From Nematopogon swammerdamellus (Eukaryota > Arthropoda > Insecta > Lepidoptera > Adelidae), in the NCBI GenBank assembly GCA_946902875.1, contig OX336340.1, forward strand, positions 23,451,566 through 23,515,565: a stretch of DNA of 64,000 nucleotides. The letters are read 5' to 3'. Shown here piece by piece: positions 49,215 through 59,287 of the stretch (its first letter is position 1; each line of letters begins with the position of its first letter). A program made the translations under genes and the position numbers. The notes beneath the pieces were generated by a model. The model did not search any database and was not told the DNA's origin. It saw only the letters and a list, made by a program, of their open reading frames with translations.

Positions 49215-50230
49215 CTCCAAATGACCTGGTGGAAGGTCCACGTTGTTATATTTGGTGGTACATACACACTTTGTTCACTTTTCGTACATCTCTTTCACAT
49301 TGCTGGTCTCAACTGTAGGACCCACCTCTCACCTTGACGACCCACTTTGTTAACTTTTTTCGTACATCTCTTTGACATTGCTAGTCTTGTAAACTGGAGG
49401 ACCCTCCTCTCCTCTTGACAACCCACTTTGTTCACTTTCGTACATCTCTTTGACATCGCTGGTCTTGTAAACTGTAGGACCCATCTCTAACCTTGACAAA
49501 CCACTTTGTTCACTTTTCGTACATCTCTTTGATATTGCTGGTCTTGTAAACTGTAGGACCCTTCTCTCACCTTGACAAACTACTTTGTTCACTTTTCGTA
49601 CATCTCTTGGACATTGCTGGTTAAACTGGAGGACCCTCCTCTCACCTTGACAAACCACTTTGTTCACTTTTCGTACATCTCTTTGACATTGCTGGTCTTG
49701 TAAACTGTAGGACACTCCTCTCACCTTGACAAACCACTTTGTTCACTTTTCGTACATCTCTTTGACATTGCTGGTCTTGTAAACTGTAGGACCCTCCTCT
49801 CACCTTGACAAACCACTTTGTTCACTTTTCGTACATCTCTTTGACATTGCTGGTCTTGTAAACTGGAGGACCCTCCTCTCACTTTGACAAACCACTTTGT
49901 TCACTTTTCGTACATCTCTTTGACATTGCTGGTCTTGTAAACTGTAGGACCCTCCTCTCACCTTGACAAACCACTTTGTTCACTTTTCGTACATCTCTTT
50001 GACATTGCTGGTCTTGTAAACTGGAGGACCCTCCTCTGATCTTGACGTCCCACTTTGTTAACTTTTTTCGTACATCTCTTTGATATTGCTGGTATTGTAA
50101 AATGTAGAACCCTCCTCTTACCTTGACAACCCACTATGTTCAATATTCGCACATCTCTTTGACATTGCTGGTCTTGTAAACTGTAGGACCCTCATTTTAC
50201 CTTGACAATCCACTTTGTTTACTTTTCGTA
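49215..50230. repeat. Minisatellite, 79-bp unit x about 13
   Basis: Unit: CCACTTTGTTCACTTTTCGT, ACATCTCTTTGACATTGCTG, GTCTTGTAAACTGTAGGACC, CTCCTCTCACCTTGACAAA. The core units (49620-50010) are nearly identical, the edges more diverged, with small deletions. 79 is not a multiple of three, so the long minus-strand frames shift between units and are not a repeat protein. Confidence 0.9.
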
Positions 50231-50261
50231 AGGTGTGGTAGGTACTCGTATTATGCAGAGC

Positions 50262-50425
50262 AAACGGCAGTAAACAACGTACGTCGAGCTTTCGAAAGAG
50301 ACAATCCTGTTGGAGAGCGTCGTCTCTTTCGCACATACTCGCAAGTCTCTGTGCGACAGAGACGACGCTCTACAACCGGATTGTCTCTTTCTAAAGCTCA
50401 ATGTACATAATTTACTCCCGGTTAC
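50262..50425. mobile_element. Foldback MITE, about 160 bp
   Basis: Arms of about 70 bp: GCTTTCGAAAGAGACAATCC, GGAGAGCGTCGTCTCTTTCG and the complements CGACAGAGACGACGCTCTAC, CCGGATTGTCTCTTTCTAAA. The outer GCAGTAAACAACGTACG pairs with TGTACATAATTTACTC less well. Confidence 0.65.
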
Positions 50426-51177
50426 TGTACAAGATGTGGTGCCAACAATTTTCCACAACTTTCGATATCGATTCTATGTACATATTTTCATGTTCTCACT
50501 CACCGGCCGCCGGCAGAGTCAACAAACAAACGTCTTCCATTAACAATAGTGGTCTGGAGAGACATGTGAAGGATGTACCCCCCCACCCTCCGTGCACACT
50601 TCACCTACACCCCCTACCCTTCACCGCCCGCGCCGGCGGCGCGTGGGGGCGGCGACGCGACGGGGTAAATGAGAGAAAACTCAACCGAGATACGCAGATT
50701 CCGTGCTTACTAATACGAAACTTGGGCGCTTTTCATGACATGACAGCAGTACCAAACATCCGTTCCTCCATACTGATGTTTCAAGGCAGATCTGATGTTA
50801 AACATTGTAATAAGTCATATTAAAAATCGAATGATACAATATAGATTAAATTAAGTTTGGTAAACAATACTCAATTTAATTTTGTGAATATGTGTGAAAA
50901 TATGAAGGATAGTCAGGTAAAGTGTCTTCAATAGTCTTAAGTTCTCGCGTCGACTATTTCGATGAGGATTTCTAATTAGAACTTACTGTTTTTGAAACAA
51001 AATACTCGTAGATGTGGATGTTTCGAATAAACTAATGCTCGAATTACCAAATTGTTCTCTTATTTCATCTTATTTGAAAGTAGTTACTTCATTTAGTTGA
51101 TAGACAAAATACAATGAAATCTGGGGGCACAGGAGTGCCACCGCCAAGTCGAGTTACTTTGTTGGAAAGTAACACGC
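50426..51177. other. No gene recognised; GC-rich islet
   Basis: 50565-50665 is C- then G-rich (CCCTTCACCGCCCGCGCCGG, CGTGGGGGCGGCGACGCGAC). A 140-codon ORF (50401-50823) starts inside the MITE and shows no motif. The rest is AT-rich. Confidence 0.35.
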
Positions 51178-51490
51178 ATTGTTTATTGTATAATTTCATC
51201 CATAGGTAGTTAACCAACGCTTGGACATTTCAAAAATTCTGCCAGTTCTAAATTCAATGCGAAGAAGAACTGACAAACAAACTTCGCAAGTCACAATGTT
51301 TTGTTAGTTCCTTATAATAAGTATTATATTAAAGTAATTTACAATAATTAACCCATAGGGAGTTCACAAGAACATTACAGCATAATAAATATGAATACTC
51401 AAGAATCTGACCACTCTCCCTATTTGCATTACCTATATCTGGTGTATAGTGCCATCGTCAATTTTGATAAATTCATACATCAAGTCAAAT
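51178..51490 (+). mobile_element. Rep-G, full length
   Basis: TTGTTTATTGTATAATTTCA, CAACGCTTGGACATTTC, CAAACTTCGCAAGTCACAAT, ATATGAATACTCAAGAATCT, GTGTATAGTGCCATCGTC, CATCAAGTCAAAT. It parallels 54064-54426 along its whole length. No ORF or obvious terminal repeats. Confidence 0.7.
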
Positions 51491-51522
51491 AATCATTTAT
51501 TTATTTAAAAACCTTAAAAAAA

Positions 51523-51768
51523 CCCTTCCCTTGCCCCTTACTAGGTGGTAGGCTTAAATTGTAGCCGACTGGGTTGGTACCACCGTACTGGATGTAAGAT
51601 GGCCGCATAGCAGCCTCGGTTGTGTTCTCCTCTAGTCCAGTATAGCCAGCAATCCAGGGAAGTCTCCGGTGTGGCACCTACCTTCTCGGAGGTGATATTG
51701 GCTGGTCGGAGCATGCGCTTTGGCCCCTCCGACTCAGCCACCCATATGGCATAACATAAAAAAAAAAA
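51523..51768 (+). mobile_element. SINE-B, head missing
   Basis: CCTTACTAGGTGGTAGGCTT, GTTGGTACCACCGTACTGGA, CCTCTAGTCCAGTATAGCCA, TCCAGGGAAGTCTCCGGTGT, GATATTGGCTGGTCGGAGCA, CCTCCGACTCAGCCACC, then poly(A) of 11. Starts at the central domain, a common 5' truncation of retroposons. Confidence 0.8.
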
Positions 51769-51823
51769 CAATTCATGATTAGCCAATTTTACTAATGCGC
51801 TATGATTTCGAGGAACACAATTT

Positions 51824-52212
51824 CAGCCTCGATAGCTCAGTGGTGCAGACAGTCAACTGTCGCTATTGAATGTTAAGCAACGCTGGGTGCGGTCAGTACT
51901 TGGATGGGTGACCGCTGACCGTTGGAGGCTGACCGAGGTTCGGATTCCTCGTAAAACTGTAGGTCCCTTCCCTCCTAATCTTACTTGGTGGTAGGGTTTA
52001 ACCCGCCCGGGGTGGTACCACCGCACTGAATGAAACGTCGGTCTAAACGGCTATGTAAATAGTTTGTGTTTTCCGACCAGTTCAGTGTAGCCGGCACGAT
52101 CAAAGGGGGAAGCACTGACATGGCACCTAGTTCACCCGGTGTTATGGGCTGACATCACGGACGTTGTAGGTGATGTAGCCAATCGTGTCAGTTTCCATAA
52201 AAAAAAAAACAC
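51824..52212 (+). mobile_element. SINE-A, full length (young subfamily)
   Basis: Same variants as 2703 and 39422. Head TCAGCCTCGATAGCTCAGTG, 5S part GTTAAGCAACGCTGGGTGCG, B box GGTTCGGATTCC, tail to GTCAGTTTCCAT and a poly(A) of 12. Flanks AACACAATT / AACACTTTAT could be an imperfect target duplication. Confidence 0.9.
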
Positions 52213-52716
52213 TTTATGAAAAAAAAAAACACATTCTCCACACTCTGATCTCGTGTTTTATTACAACTTGACCTCATTTTTCTTACTTGAATTCGCCCGT
52301 GTTTCACCCTCTTGTATCCACGCATACAACTTAAAATCTAGTATTTTACGTCAACACGAGTAAACAGTATGCCATGTCTGAAAGACAAGTCTATCACTTT
52401 GATCTCTTTGTGTAGGTACACACACGTGCTTACGAAGCAGACTGTACTGTTTACATTTACACCCGCAATGGACGAGCAGGGGGACTGGATATGAATATTA
52501 CAGAAATAGGTCACCGTCAAACCGAGTCACCCCCGGTGCATCCCCCACCCCGCACCGCCCCGCCGCCTCCTAACGTGCTCCCGAAATAAGTCACCCCCTT
52601 TACGTTACCATTGCTCTGACAACGCAAGATAAAAAGATACGTTTTATAACGCAACATACGTGTTCATTTTACACAAATCCAGAATTTGTGTCTGGGATCC
52701 TTTAAACATAATGTGA
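52213..52716. other. No gene recognised
   Basis: AT-rich, with a CCCCGCACCGCCCCGCCGCC patch at 52547-52567. No ORF of note. Confidence 0.4.
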
Positions 52717-52849
52717 AGGTGCACCTAGCCGGCCGACATGGTATTCGCAGCCCCAGTAAAGATTCGAATGCCCGTGGACGCCGTCGGACTACACTTCTGC
52801 GTTAGTCTGGCGCGCGCCATATGTCGTGCTTCCCATAAAACAAAAAAAA
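52717..52849 (+). mobile_element. Rep-E retroposon, diverged
   Basis: CACCTAGCCGGCCGACATGG, TATTCGCAGCCCCAGTAAAG, CCGTGGACGCCGTCGG, CGCCATATGTCGTGCTTCCC, then AT and A-rich tail. Compare 40527. A foldback MITE follows at once. Confidence 0.6.
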
Positions 52850-52854
52850 GCAGA

Positions 52855-52973
52855 GTCTCCTGCGCATGTTTTTTCGAAACATTACACAAGAAACATTTGT
52901 TTTCATACAAATGTCACGCCCCAATGTTTCGATGTTTCTGTGTAATGTTTCGAAAAAAACATTCGCAGGAGAC
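52855..52973. mobile_element. Foldback MITE, about 119 bp
   Basis: GTCTCCTGCGCATGTTTTTT, CGAAACATTACACAAGAAAC and the near-exact complement. The central part has ACATTTGTTTTCATACAAATGT, a second inner palindrome. It abuts the A-rich tail of Rep-E. Confidence 0.7.
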
Positions 52974-53094
52974 GCGGTCAAATGAACACGTATGTTGTAC
53001 ACACGACTCTCTCATTTCTCACACTTTAGGAACCGTGTCAAATTAACATTCACTCATTACCCCTACAAAATTATACAAATAATCTAATATTTTA

Positions 53095-53200
53095 TTTATC
53101 AAATCGGTTCATCCGTTTGGGAGCTACGATCCCACAGACACACCCATACACACACACACGTAACACTTATAACAGCCTTTTTTCGTCGGGGTTAAAAATA
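53095..53200 (-). repeat. Rep-J right end
   Basis: CAAATCGGTTCATCCGTTTG, GGAGCTACGATCCCACAGAC, an ACACAC stretch, CGTAACACTTATAACAGCC and TTTTTTCGTCGGGG. Only the last 100 bp of the family. Confidence 0.65.
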
Positions 53201-53392
53201 TTTAGGTGATGGAAGACCCGCCAGCTGTAAAATAAATTATTTCTCCTGTTCACGAAGAACAGCTGTCAGAATTGATTTAGTCAAAACACAGACCGGGAAA
53301 AAAGAGTCAAAAGCATATCGTTATAGAAGCGTAAATAGAATAGTGCTGATGACCTCTCTCATTTTTATTTAAAAGCAACGTAAACATCAATA
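53201..53392. other. No feature seen
   Basis: Short AT-rich stretch, CTCCTGTTCACGAAGAACAG forms a weak hairpin. No gene. Confidence 0.4.
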
Positions 53393-53770
53393 CTAATAAT
53401 AAATCTGTAAGGGTTGGATCATGGAGTAAGTTACTTTGTTTTATGAGATATTGCGTTTGTAGACTCTATGAATGATCCTAAAACTAAATTGGTGATTTTT
53501 AGAAATCTTTTCTGTTTGTATGTATGTATACGTATGCTCCTCCATGACTCTTAAACCGATCATCCGAATTCGATAAAACTTAGTACAAGCACAATTTATT
53601 ATATGGGACACAGGACAGGCTATACAATTCCGTTCCGGTTACGCTAAGATGTGGCTCGCATATAAACCGAATTGTTCCGCGCGCCAAAATAAAGGTACGG
53701 TAGCGGACTTACTTACTTTCTGCTTTTTAAATACGAATTTCACGCGAGCGAAGCCGCGGGAAAAAGCTAG
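53393..53770 (+). mobile_element. Helitron-like element, reference full-length copy
   Basis: CTAATAATAAATCTGTAAGG, ATGGAGTAAGTTACTTTGTT, GCGTTTGTAGACTCTATG, a TGTA microsatellite, AACCGATCATCCGAATTCGA, CCGGTTACGCTAAGATG, CCGAATTGTTCCGCGCGCC, CGCGAGCGAAGCCGCGGG and AAAAGCTAG before T. The 3' end fits a Helitron; the 5' end is CTAATAAT rather than TC, so the exact class (Helitron or Helentron-like) is open. Confidence 0.65.
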
Positions 53771-54063
53771 TAATGTATATCTAGGTTTAATGAGTACATA
53801 CATATATATAAACATTGCACACACAGCTACTTTCAGCATCGCTGAGCACAATTTGTGAATGAGAGATGGCCACAATCGCCTCATCTCGAGCCGGCGACGA
53901 GACGACGCGTTGGAACGATGCCATGTAGGCTATGTAGACTGAAGCGCACTAGAAGCCCAGTCTGGGCGTAATCTTCGCTCTCAATGGGCGACGCACTAGA
54001 CCAGGGATGGGCAAAAGGCGGCCCACAGGCCAATCCGGCCCGCGAGCGAGTTGATTGTTTATT
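53771..54063. other. No gene recognised
   Basis: AAGGCGGCCCACAGGCCAAT with TCCGGCCCGCGAGCGAG at 54016-54050 recurs in part at 54434 (AATCCGGCCCGCGACGGC), bracketing Rep-G. An older repeat may have been split by Rep-G. Confidence 0.4.
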
Positions 54064-54426
54064 TGTTTATTGTATAATTTCATCCATAGGTAGGTAACCT
54101 ACGCTTGGACATGTCGAAAATTCCGCCAGTTCTAAATTCAATGCGAAGAAGAACTGACAAACAAACTTCGCAAGTCACATTGTTTTGTTAGTACCTTATA
54201 ATAAAATTTTAATATTATATTAAAGTAATTTACAATAATTAACCCATCATAATATACCGCTCACAAGAGCATTAATTTTTACAGCATAAACATGAATACT
54301 GAAGAATCTGACCACTCAGCCTATTTACATTACTTATATCTGTTGTATAGTGCCATTGTCAATTTGGGATTCAATTTGATACTTAAATATATCAAGTCAA
54401 TCTGTATATTATGTATATATCAAGTC
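54064..54426 (+). mobile_element. Rep-G, inserted in a TCCGGCCCGCGA repeat
   Basis: TTATTGTATAATTTCATCCA, CCTACGCTTGGACATGTCG, CAAACTTCGCAAGTCACATT, CATGAATACTGAAGAATCTG, TTGTATAGTGCCATTGTC, AAATATATCAAGTCAA. The same CGGCCCGCGA sequence stands on both sides. Confidence 0.7.
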
Positions 54427-55387
54427 TGTTTAATCCGGCCCGCGACGGCTTCGCAACAAGGGGGGCATTCCAGAAAGATGGCGACACAAAGTATGTACTT
54501 TCGACGGTTTCGTGCTGCCAAATTATACAACCTACAAACGTGAACGCTACCACGCCTTGAAGACCCATCCGGCGACTACACAAAACCGTGCATTCGACTT
54601 CCCCCCCCACCACTGATGACGTCACCACCGTCTCCCCATGTATGCTCTCGCGCTCAGTACAACTTGCGATAGCGTCAAAAGTACTCGTCCGATTTTAACC
54701 AAATAAACTCTCACGGACAGATTCAGCCTCAAAATACATTTGGCCCAAAAATATAATAATTTTCGAACAAAGCACACGGGGAACGTTCATTGAGTTCACG
54801 AAACCAAACCAACCCGGCGGTAGTTAGTTCGCTTTCTACCTAGCGAGATTTTATTTATTTGTTTCGAGACAAATGTTTTTATATAGTTTTCTTCATCGAT
54901 TTATGCTATATTTCTGGGGATTTATCAGTTGCTAAGATAAGAAATTAACTTCAAGTATTGTATTGTCTATATCATACAATTAAATAATTTGTTTTTCACG
55001 AATGTCAATTCACTTTTTTTTCGGCCTCCCAAAATGATTCCTCTTTGGCCCTCCTTTAAATGTACTGCCTTATCATATCACTGCACTAGGCGGTAGGCGC
55101 GCCATTCCCGCTCGTCACGCCACGCCATCCGCAGCGTCGTCGCCGCCGCCATCCGCAGCGCCATTCTGGGCGTCAGGATATCCGCCGCGCCACCTCACGC
55201 CATTCTCAGCCGCCAACAATGGCCCTCCGGCATGCAGAAGCGCGCCCGTACTGGAGGACTGGAACCTATGTTTAATTGAATTTTTCAAGAAAGGTGATTA
55301 AACTGCTATTAATGGTTTATGGATATTCTGCTGCAGTTGATAAACGAAATAGTAAACGGCTTTGTATTTACTTATTAAAATGAATAC
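54427..55387. other. No gene recognised; CCGC-rich block
   Basis: 55090-55240 is a GC-rich block with repeated GCCATCCGCAGCG and CGCCATTC(T/C) motifs. 54427-55080 includes GGCCTCCCAAAATGATTCCT and may be an unassigned repeat. No ORF with motifs. Confidence 0.35.
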
Positions 55388-55490
55388 TCATAATAAATCT
55401 GTAAGGGATGGTCACAGAATAAGTTAATTTGTTATATGAGATATTGCGTTTGTAGACTCTATGTGTGATACTAAAACTAACGTACTTATA
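55388..55490 (+). mobile_element. Helitron-like 5' fragment
   Basis: CATAATAAATCTGTAAGGGA, ATATTGCGTTTGTAGACTCT. First 100 bp of the family at 53393. Confidence 0.55.
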
Positions 55491-55529
55491 ACGTTCGAAA
55501 CGTAATAAGTGAAAAAAAAGTTCTTAAAA

Positions 55530-55870
55530 TATTAAGTCAAAGAACAAAACAAAATTAAGTTTCCGATGCAAAAGCACCCTTTTCGGGCACCACCATCTAT
55601 TAATGTAACACCGGGAAGGATACTGGGTTTAATTAATATTAATACCCGGCAGTGTCGCAGTTCCAGTCCACCCCCAGCTGTCGATGTGTTCGCAACTTGA
55701 CCGATAATCCTTATCACCGCTCGACACGCGCACTCGAGCCGCGAACCTTGGACGTCGTTAGTGGCGGAAATGCTCCCTCGGCTTTTGCATGGTTTTCGTT
55801 TACGAAGGCACCGGGGGGTATGAGGCGCTTCCGTCAACTTCAGAAGCGAAACGAAAAAATTGTAATCTAC
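55530..55870. other. Unassigned, balanced composition
   Basis: A 101-codon minus-strand frame (55532-55837) reads GGGLELRHCRVLILIKPSIL and VTLIDGGARKGC; similar peptides may occur among uncharacterised arthropod repeat-derived proteins, but I cannot name a family. GGGTTTAATTAATATTAATA with CCC at 55625 is a palindrome. Not repeated in the window. Confidence 0.25.
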
Positions 55871-55934
55871 ACTAATATTATAAAGAGATAAAGTTTGTAA
55901 GTTTCGATGTTGAACTAATTAATTTGTAGTTTCT

Positions 55935-56247
55935 GTGTTATGGGCTGACATCACGGTTGTTGTACATAGGTGACAAGCTGTGCCCGCGGCTCCGCCCGCT
56001 CTCATATTTCACTTCACTGCTAACCTCATAAGCTATTTAGCGTGATAGTAAGTAGCCTATAGGTGATGGGAAGAATCAAGCTATCCGTAGAATTTTGTTT
56101 TATTAAAATCGGTTCAGTGTTTCTGGAGTTATAAGCGGACAGACAGACATACACTCAGACACTCAGACAGAAAGCAGCAGTTGGATTTTATTATAGGTTT
56201 AATTAATATTAAGATGGATGTAGCCAACCATGTCAGATTCCATAAAA
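55935..56247 (+). mobile_element. SINE-A 3' scrap split by a Hel-like variant
   Basis: GTTATGGGCTGACATCACGG, TTGTTGTACATAGGTGA (55936-55972) and GATGTAGCCAACCATGTCAG, ATTCCATAAAAAA (56215-56250) are the two halves of one SINE-A tail. Between them sits a 235-bp unit starting AGCTGTGCCCGCGGCTCCGC and ending GTTGGATTTTATTATAGG, also found at 56615-56842. Confidence 0.7.
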
Positions 56248-56250
56248 AAT

Positions 56251-56614
56251 AAATGTAGGAGGTAAACTCCGAAAATACTCATCCGGTTTTGAAAAAATCT
56301 TTGAGCTATATTTTTTTTTATTTGTTTTATTTTAGGGCTTTTAATAGTATTCATCTTCTCCATCCCTTAGGGCCCACAGTCCCTAAGGGTGCCCTAAGGG
56401 ATAGAGAACGCTCCACGAAATTCAACACAATTACTAAATCCCTCTCACTAGGGCTCGCCAAAAGTTTATGTATACTAAAAAACAAATTGAGTCTGTCCAT
56501 CCTAAATGACGTCTTTAATTCCGTCCGTAATTCCCCGTAATTCCTCTTAAACACACACTTACCTTTTAATATTGCAATACTGATGACAAGATAATTTGCA
56601 CTTTATTCTTTGCA
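56251..56614. other. No gene recognised
   Basis: GAGGTAAACTCCGAAAATAC resembles the 5' part of the Helitron at 560. CCCTTAGGGCCCACAGTCCC, TAAGGGTGCCCTAAGGG is a cluster of small palindromes at 56365-56400. An 83-codon ORF is not convincing. Confidence 0.35.
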
Positions 56615-56842
56615 AGCTGTGCCCGCGGCTCCGCCCGCTCTCATATTTCACTTCACTGCTAACCCCATAAACCATTTAGCGTGATAGTAAGTAGCCTATA
56701 GTTGATGGGAAGAATCAAGCTATCCGTAGAATTTTGTTTTATTAAAATCGGTTCAGTGGTTCTCGAGTTATAAGCGGACAGACAGACATACACTCAGACA
56801 CTCAGACAGAAAGCAGACGTTGGATTTTATTATAGGTAATAA
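56615..56842 (+). repeat. Hel-like variant unit, second copy
   Basis: AGCTGTGCCCGCGGCTCCGC, CATATTTCACTTCACTGCTA, GTAAGTAGCCTATAGTTGAT, TTAAAATCGGTTCAGTGGTT, CAGACAGACATACACTCAGA, GTTGGATTTTATTATAGGTA. About 97% like the unit at 55973-56200. No ORF. Confidence 0.7.
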
Positions 56843-57058
56843 GGAGGAAGGATTCATAATTCGTATTGAAAGCTTGAATTTATCCTGTTTAGTTTTTACA
56901 ATCCGGTTCGATTACGCCCACAAAGAAGTGCCGGCAAGAAACTTCGCATGTTTTTTTTAACGTCTTCGATTACAATACATTGTGTCTAGCTACACAACAG
57001 ACCCCGCAACTGTAGGAACTGTAGAAAATATTAATAATGTATGTACATAACAGTATAA

Positions 57059-57239
57059 AATAATATAGAACGTATGTAGTAGTAATAAGTTAGTTCTGGT
57101 TATAAGCATTAATTTATTTTAACGCTCTATCGGTCTATATAGACCGCTCCAGCGTCAACGGGTTAAAAGCACTTTTTCTAAGGGCCATATTTTTCGACTG
57201 GCTCAAGGTACAACACTCTTTGGGCCCATTATGCACAGT
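57059..57239. repeat. Left flank of a segmental duplication
   Basis: CGTATGTAGTAGTAATAAGT, TAGTTCTGGTTATAAGCATT, CTCAAGGTACAACACTCTTT, TTATGCACAG recur at 57714-57815, in both cases directly before a reversed SINE-A. About 60 extra bases (CGCTCTATCGGTCTATATAG) are unique to this copy. Confidence 0.7.
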
Positions 57240-57619
57240 TTTTTTTTATGGAAACTGACACGGTTGGCTATACATCACCTACAACATCCGTGATGTCAGC
57301 CCATAACACCGGGTGAACTAGGTGCCATGTCAGTGCTTCACTTCATTTCATGTCGGCTACACTAAACTGGACGAAAAACACGAACTATTTACATAGCCGT
57401 TTCGACCGACGTTTCGTTCAGTGCGGTGGTACCAACCCGGCCGGGATAAACCCTACCACCTAGTAAGGTAAGAAGGGAAGGGACCTACAGTTTAACGTGG
57501 AATCTGAACCACGGTCAGCCTCCAACGGTCGAGCGGTCACCCATCCAATCACTGACCGCGCTCAGCGTTGCTTAATAACAGTTGACTAACCAACCGCGCC
57601 ACTGAGCTACCGAGGCTGA
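57240..57619 (-). mobile_element. SINE-A, full length
   Basis: T run, ATGGAAACTGACACGGTTGG, CCCATAACACCGGGTGAACT, CACGGTCAGCCTCCAACGGT, CACCCATCCAATCACTGACC, GAGCTACCGAGGCTGA. The 5S part is shortened (GCGCTCAGCGTTGCTTAAT). The inserted TA in GGCTATACATCACC is shared with 57816, proving common origin of the two. Confidence 0.85.
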
Positions 57620-57635
57620 CGAATTTTCTTATCCC

Positions 57636-57711
57636 TTAGTCGACTTTTACGACATGCGACGGGGAGAGATGCAGTGGGGCTATTCTTTTTAAGTACCGAC
57701 CCCACACGGTA
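57636..57711 (-). repeat. Rep-C end fragment
   Basis: CGACTTTTACGACATGCGAC, GGGGAGAGATGCAGTGGGGC, AAGTACCGACCCCACACGGT. The non-hairpin end of the family, between the two duplicated SINE-A units. Confidence 0.65.
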
Positions 57712-57713
57712 CG

Positions 57714-57998
57714 TACGTATGTAGTAGTAATAAGTTAGTTCTGGATTTATAAGCATTTAACCATATTTTTCGATGGGCTCAAGGTACAACACTCTTTGGG
57801 TCTATTATGCACAGTTTTTTTTTATGGAAACTGACCCGTTTGGTTATACATCATCTACAACATCCGTGATGTCAGCCCATAACACCGGGTGAACTTGGTG
57901 ACACGTCAGTGCTTCCCTTCGGTCGTGCCGGCTACACTGAACTGGACGGAAAACACAAACTATTTACATAGCCGTTTCGACCGACCTTTCATTCAGTG
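57714..57998 (-). mobile_element. Duplicated flank plus truncated SINE-A
   Basis: 57714-57815 repeats the 57059 flank; 57816-57998 is SINE-A 3' half in reverse (ATGGAAACTGACCCGTTTGG to CGACCTTTCATTCAGTGCC), with the same extra TA (GGTTATACATCATC). The duplication is old enough for about 10% change. Confidence 0.75.
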
Positions 57999-58576
57999 CC
58001 TAATTGCCTAATGCAGTTGCCGAATGAATATTTAAGGCAATATGCCTCAAAGATCCATATACGTTTCTGTATCTCTTATAGTTTCGATGATATAGATCTC
58101 TGAAAGTACACAATTTTGTGTACACAACTTTTTGTAAAAGACCGTCTCTAAAGACGTTCATATACATTGTGAACCCCTACACGTTGACTGGCTAATGAAT
58201 TTTATCGTTCTAAAATTGCTCGACCAATTTTGAAAATATAATATTTAATTGTCCCAAAATTATAAATATTATGTCTCCGAAAATGTCTGACTTCGCATTA
58301 CCTTCCTGATAATCTACAAAGCTATCTTCGACAGCTGAACCCTCCGTTCTGAAACCGTCTCTTGTAGCGTCTTTCTAAGCATTTGATGTATGAACAGTGT
58401 CCAGACCTGACATGGTTTCAGTGGTTAGGATCCGCAGAACCTAACCACTGAAGTGCGCATTTATTATATCACCAACATATTTATAAGGTACTGAATTGTT
58501 TGTTTTTAGGGTTACGTAATCTGTTTTCGCTTTTGTCTTTTAAACAAATACACACATACACATACCATCGACGGCG
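57999..58576. other. No gene recognised
   Basis: AT-rich. GTGGTTAGGATCCGCAGAAC with CTAACCAC forms a hairpin at 58421-58448. No ORF. Confidence 0.4.
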
Positions 58577-58778
58577 GCCCGATTGGCTAATAGCCTATCT
58601 ATACTCGGGTAGCTAAGCTCACATGTCAGTAGGTTGGGCACGTCAGTCGGGAAGACGACGACCGCTAGCGTCAACGTGTCCTACGCGGGCGGCCTTGGAC
58701 CAGGACAGGGAAGACCACACGCCAGGTGGGACGACGACATCAAGCGCATCGGAAGCAATCAGTGATTCCGTACGGTTG
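58577..58778 (+). mobile_element. RTE-type LINE, ORF C-terminal part
   Basis: GGGAAGACCACACGCCAGGT reads GRPHARWDDDIKRIGSNQ. Upstream CATGTCAGTAGGTTGGGCAC and TACGCGGGCGGCCTTGGACC fit the preceding W-A-GH and P-RT--R region in shifted frames. It continues after a SINE-A at 59165. Confidence 0.65.
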
Positions 58779-59164
58779 TTTTTTTTTCATGGAAACTGAC
58801 ACGGTTGGCTACATCACCTACAACGTCCGTGATGTCAGCCCATAACACCGGGTGAACTAGGTGCCATGTCAGTGCTTCCCCCTTTGATCGCGCCGGCTAC
58901 ACTGAACTGGTCGGAAAACACAAACTATTTACATAGCCGTTTCGACCGACGTTTCATTCAGTGCGGTGGTACCAACCCGGGCGGGTTAAACCCTACCACC
59001 AAGTAAGATTAGGAGGGAAGGGACCTACAGTTTTACGAGGAATCCGAACCTCGGTCAGCCTCCAACGGTCAGCGGTCACCCATCCAAGTACTGACCGCAC
59101 CCAGCGTTGCTTAACATGCAATAGCGACAGTTGACTGTCTGCACCACTGAGCTATCGAGGCTGA
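58779..59164 (-). mobile_element. SINE-A, full length, inside RTE LINE
   Basis: T run, ATGGAAACTGACACGGTTGG, GAATCCGAACCTCGGTCAGC, CCAAGTACTGACCGCACCCA, GCGTTGCTTAACATGCAATA, CACTGAGCTATCGAGGCTGA. Complete head. Carries the CCTCGGTC variant of the young subfamily. Confidence 0.9.
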
Positions 59165-59250
59165 CAAACACTGCCTGATTGCCGGTAGGACTGAACTAAC
59201 AATTTAGAGGCGTATATTCAGCAGTAAACGCTGACTGACTGACTTTAAAA
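59165..59250 (+). mobile_element. RTE-type LINE 3' end
   Basis: GATTGCCGGTAGGACTGAAC, AATTTAGAGGCGTATATTCA, GCAGTAAACGCTGACTGACT. Completes the LINE broken by the SINE-A; compare 41220-41283. Confidence 0.65.
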
Positions 59251-59287
59251 GAAAATGCTTCTTTCAGCTCACATTACAATATTGTTT

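Noticed and set aside
49350..49724. Repeat-protein gene
   Set aside because: The 79-bp unit shifts frame each time; the ORF is a by-product of the minisatellite.
49215..50230. CRISPR-like array
   Set aside because: Head-to-tail units without unique spacers, in eukaryotic DNA; an ordinary minisatellite.
50401..50823. 140-codon ORF
   Set aside because: Starts within a foldback MITE and crosses a GC-rich islet; low complexity, no motif.
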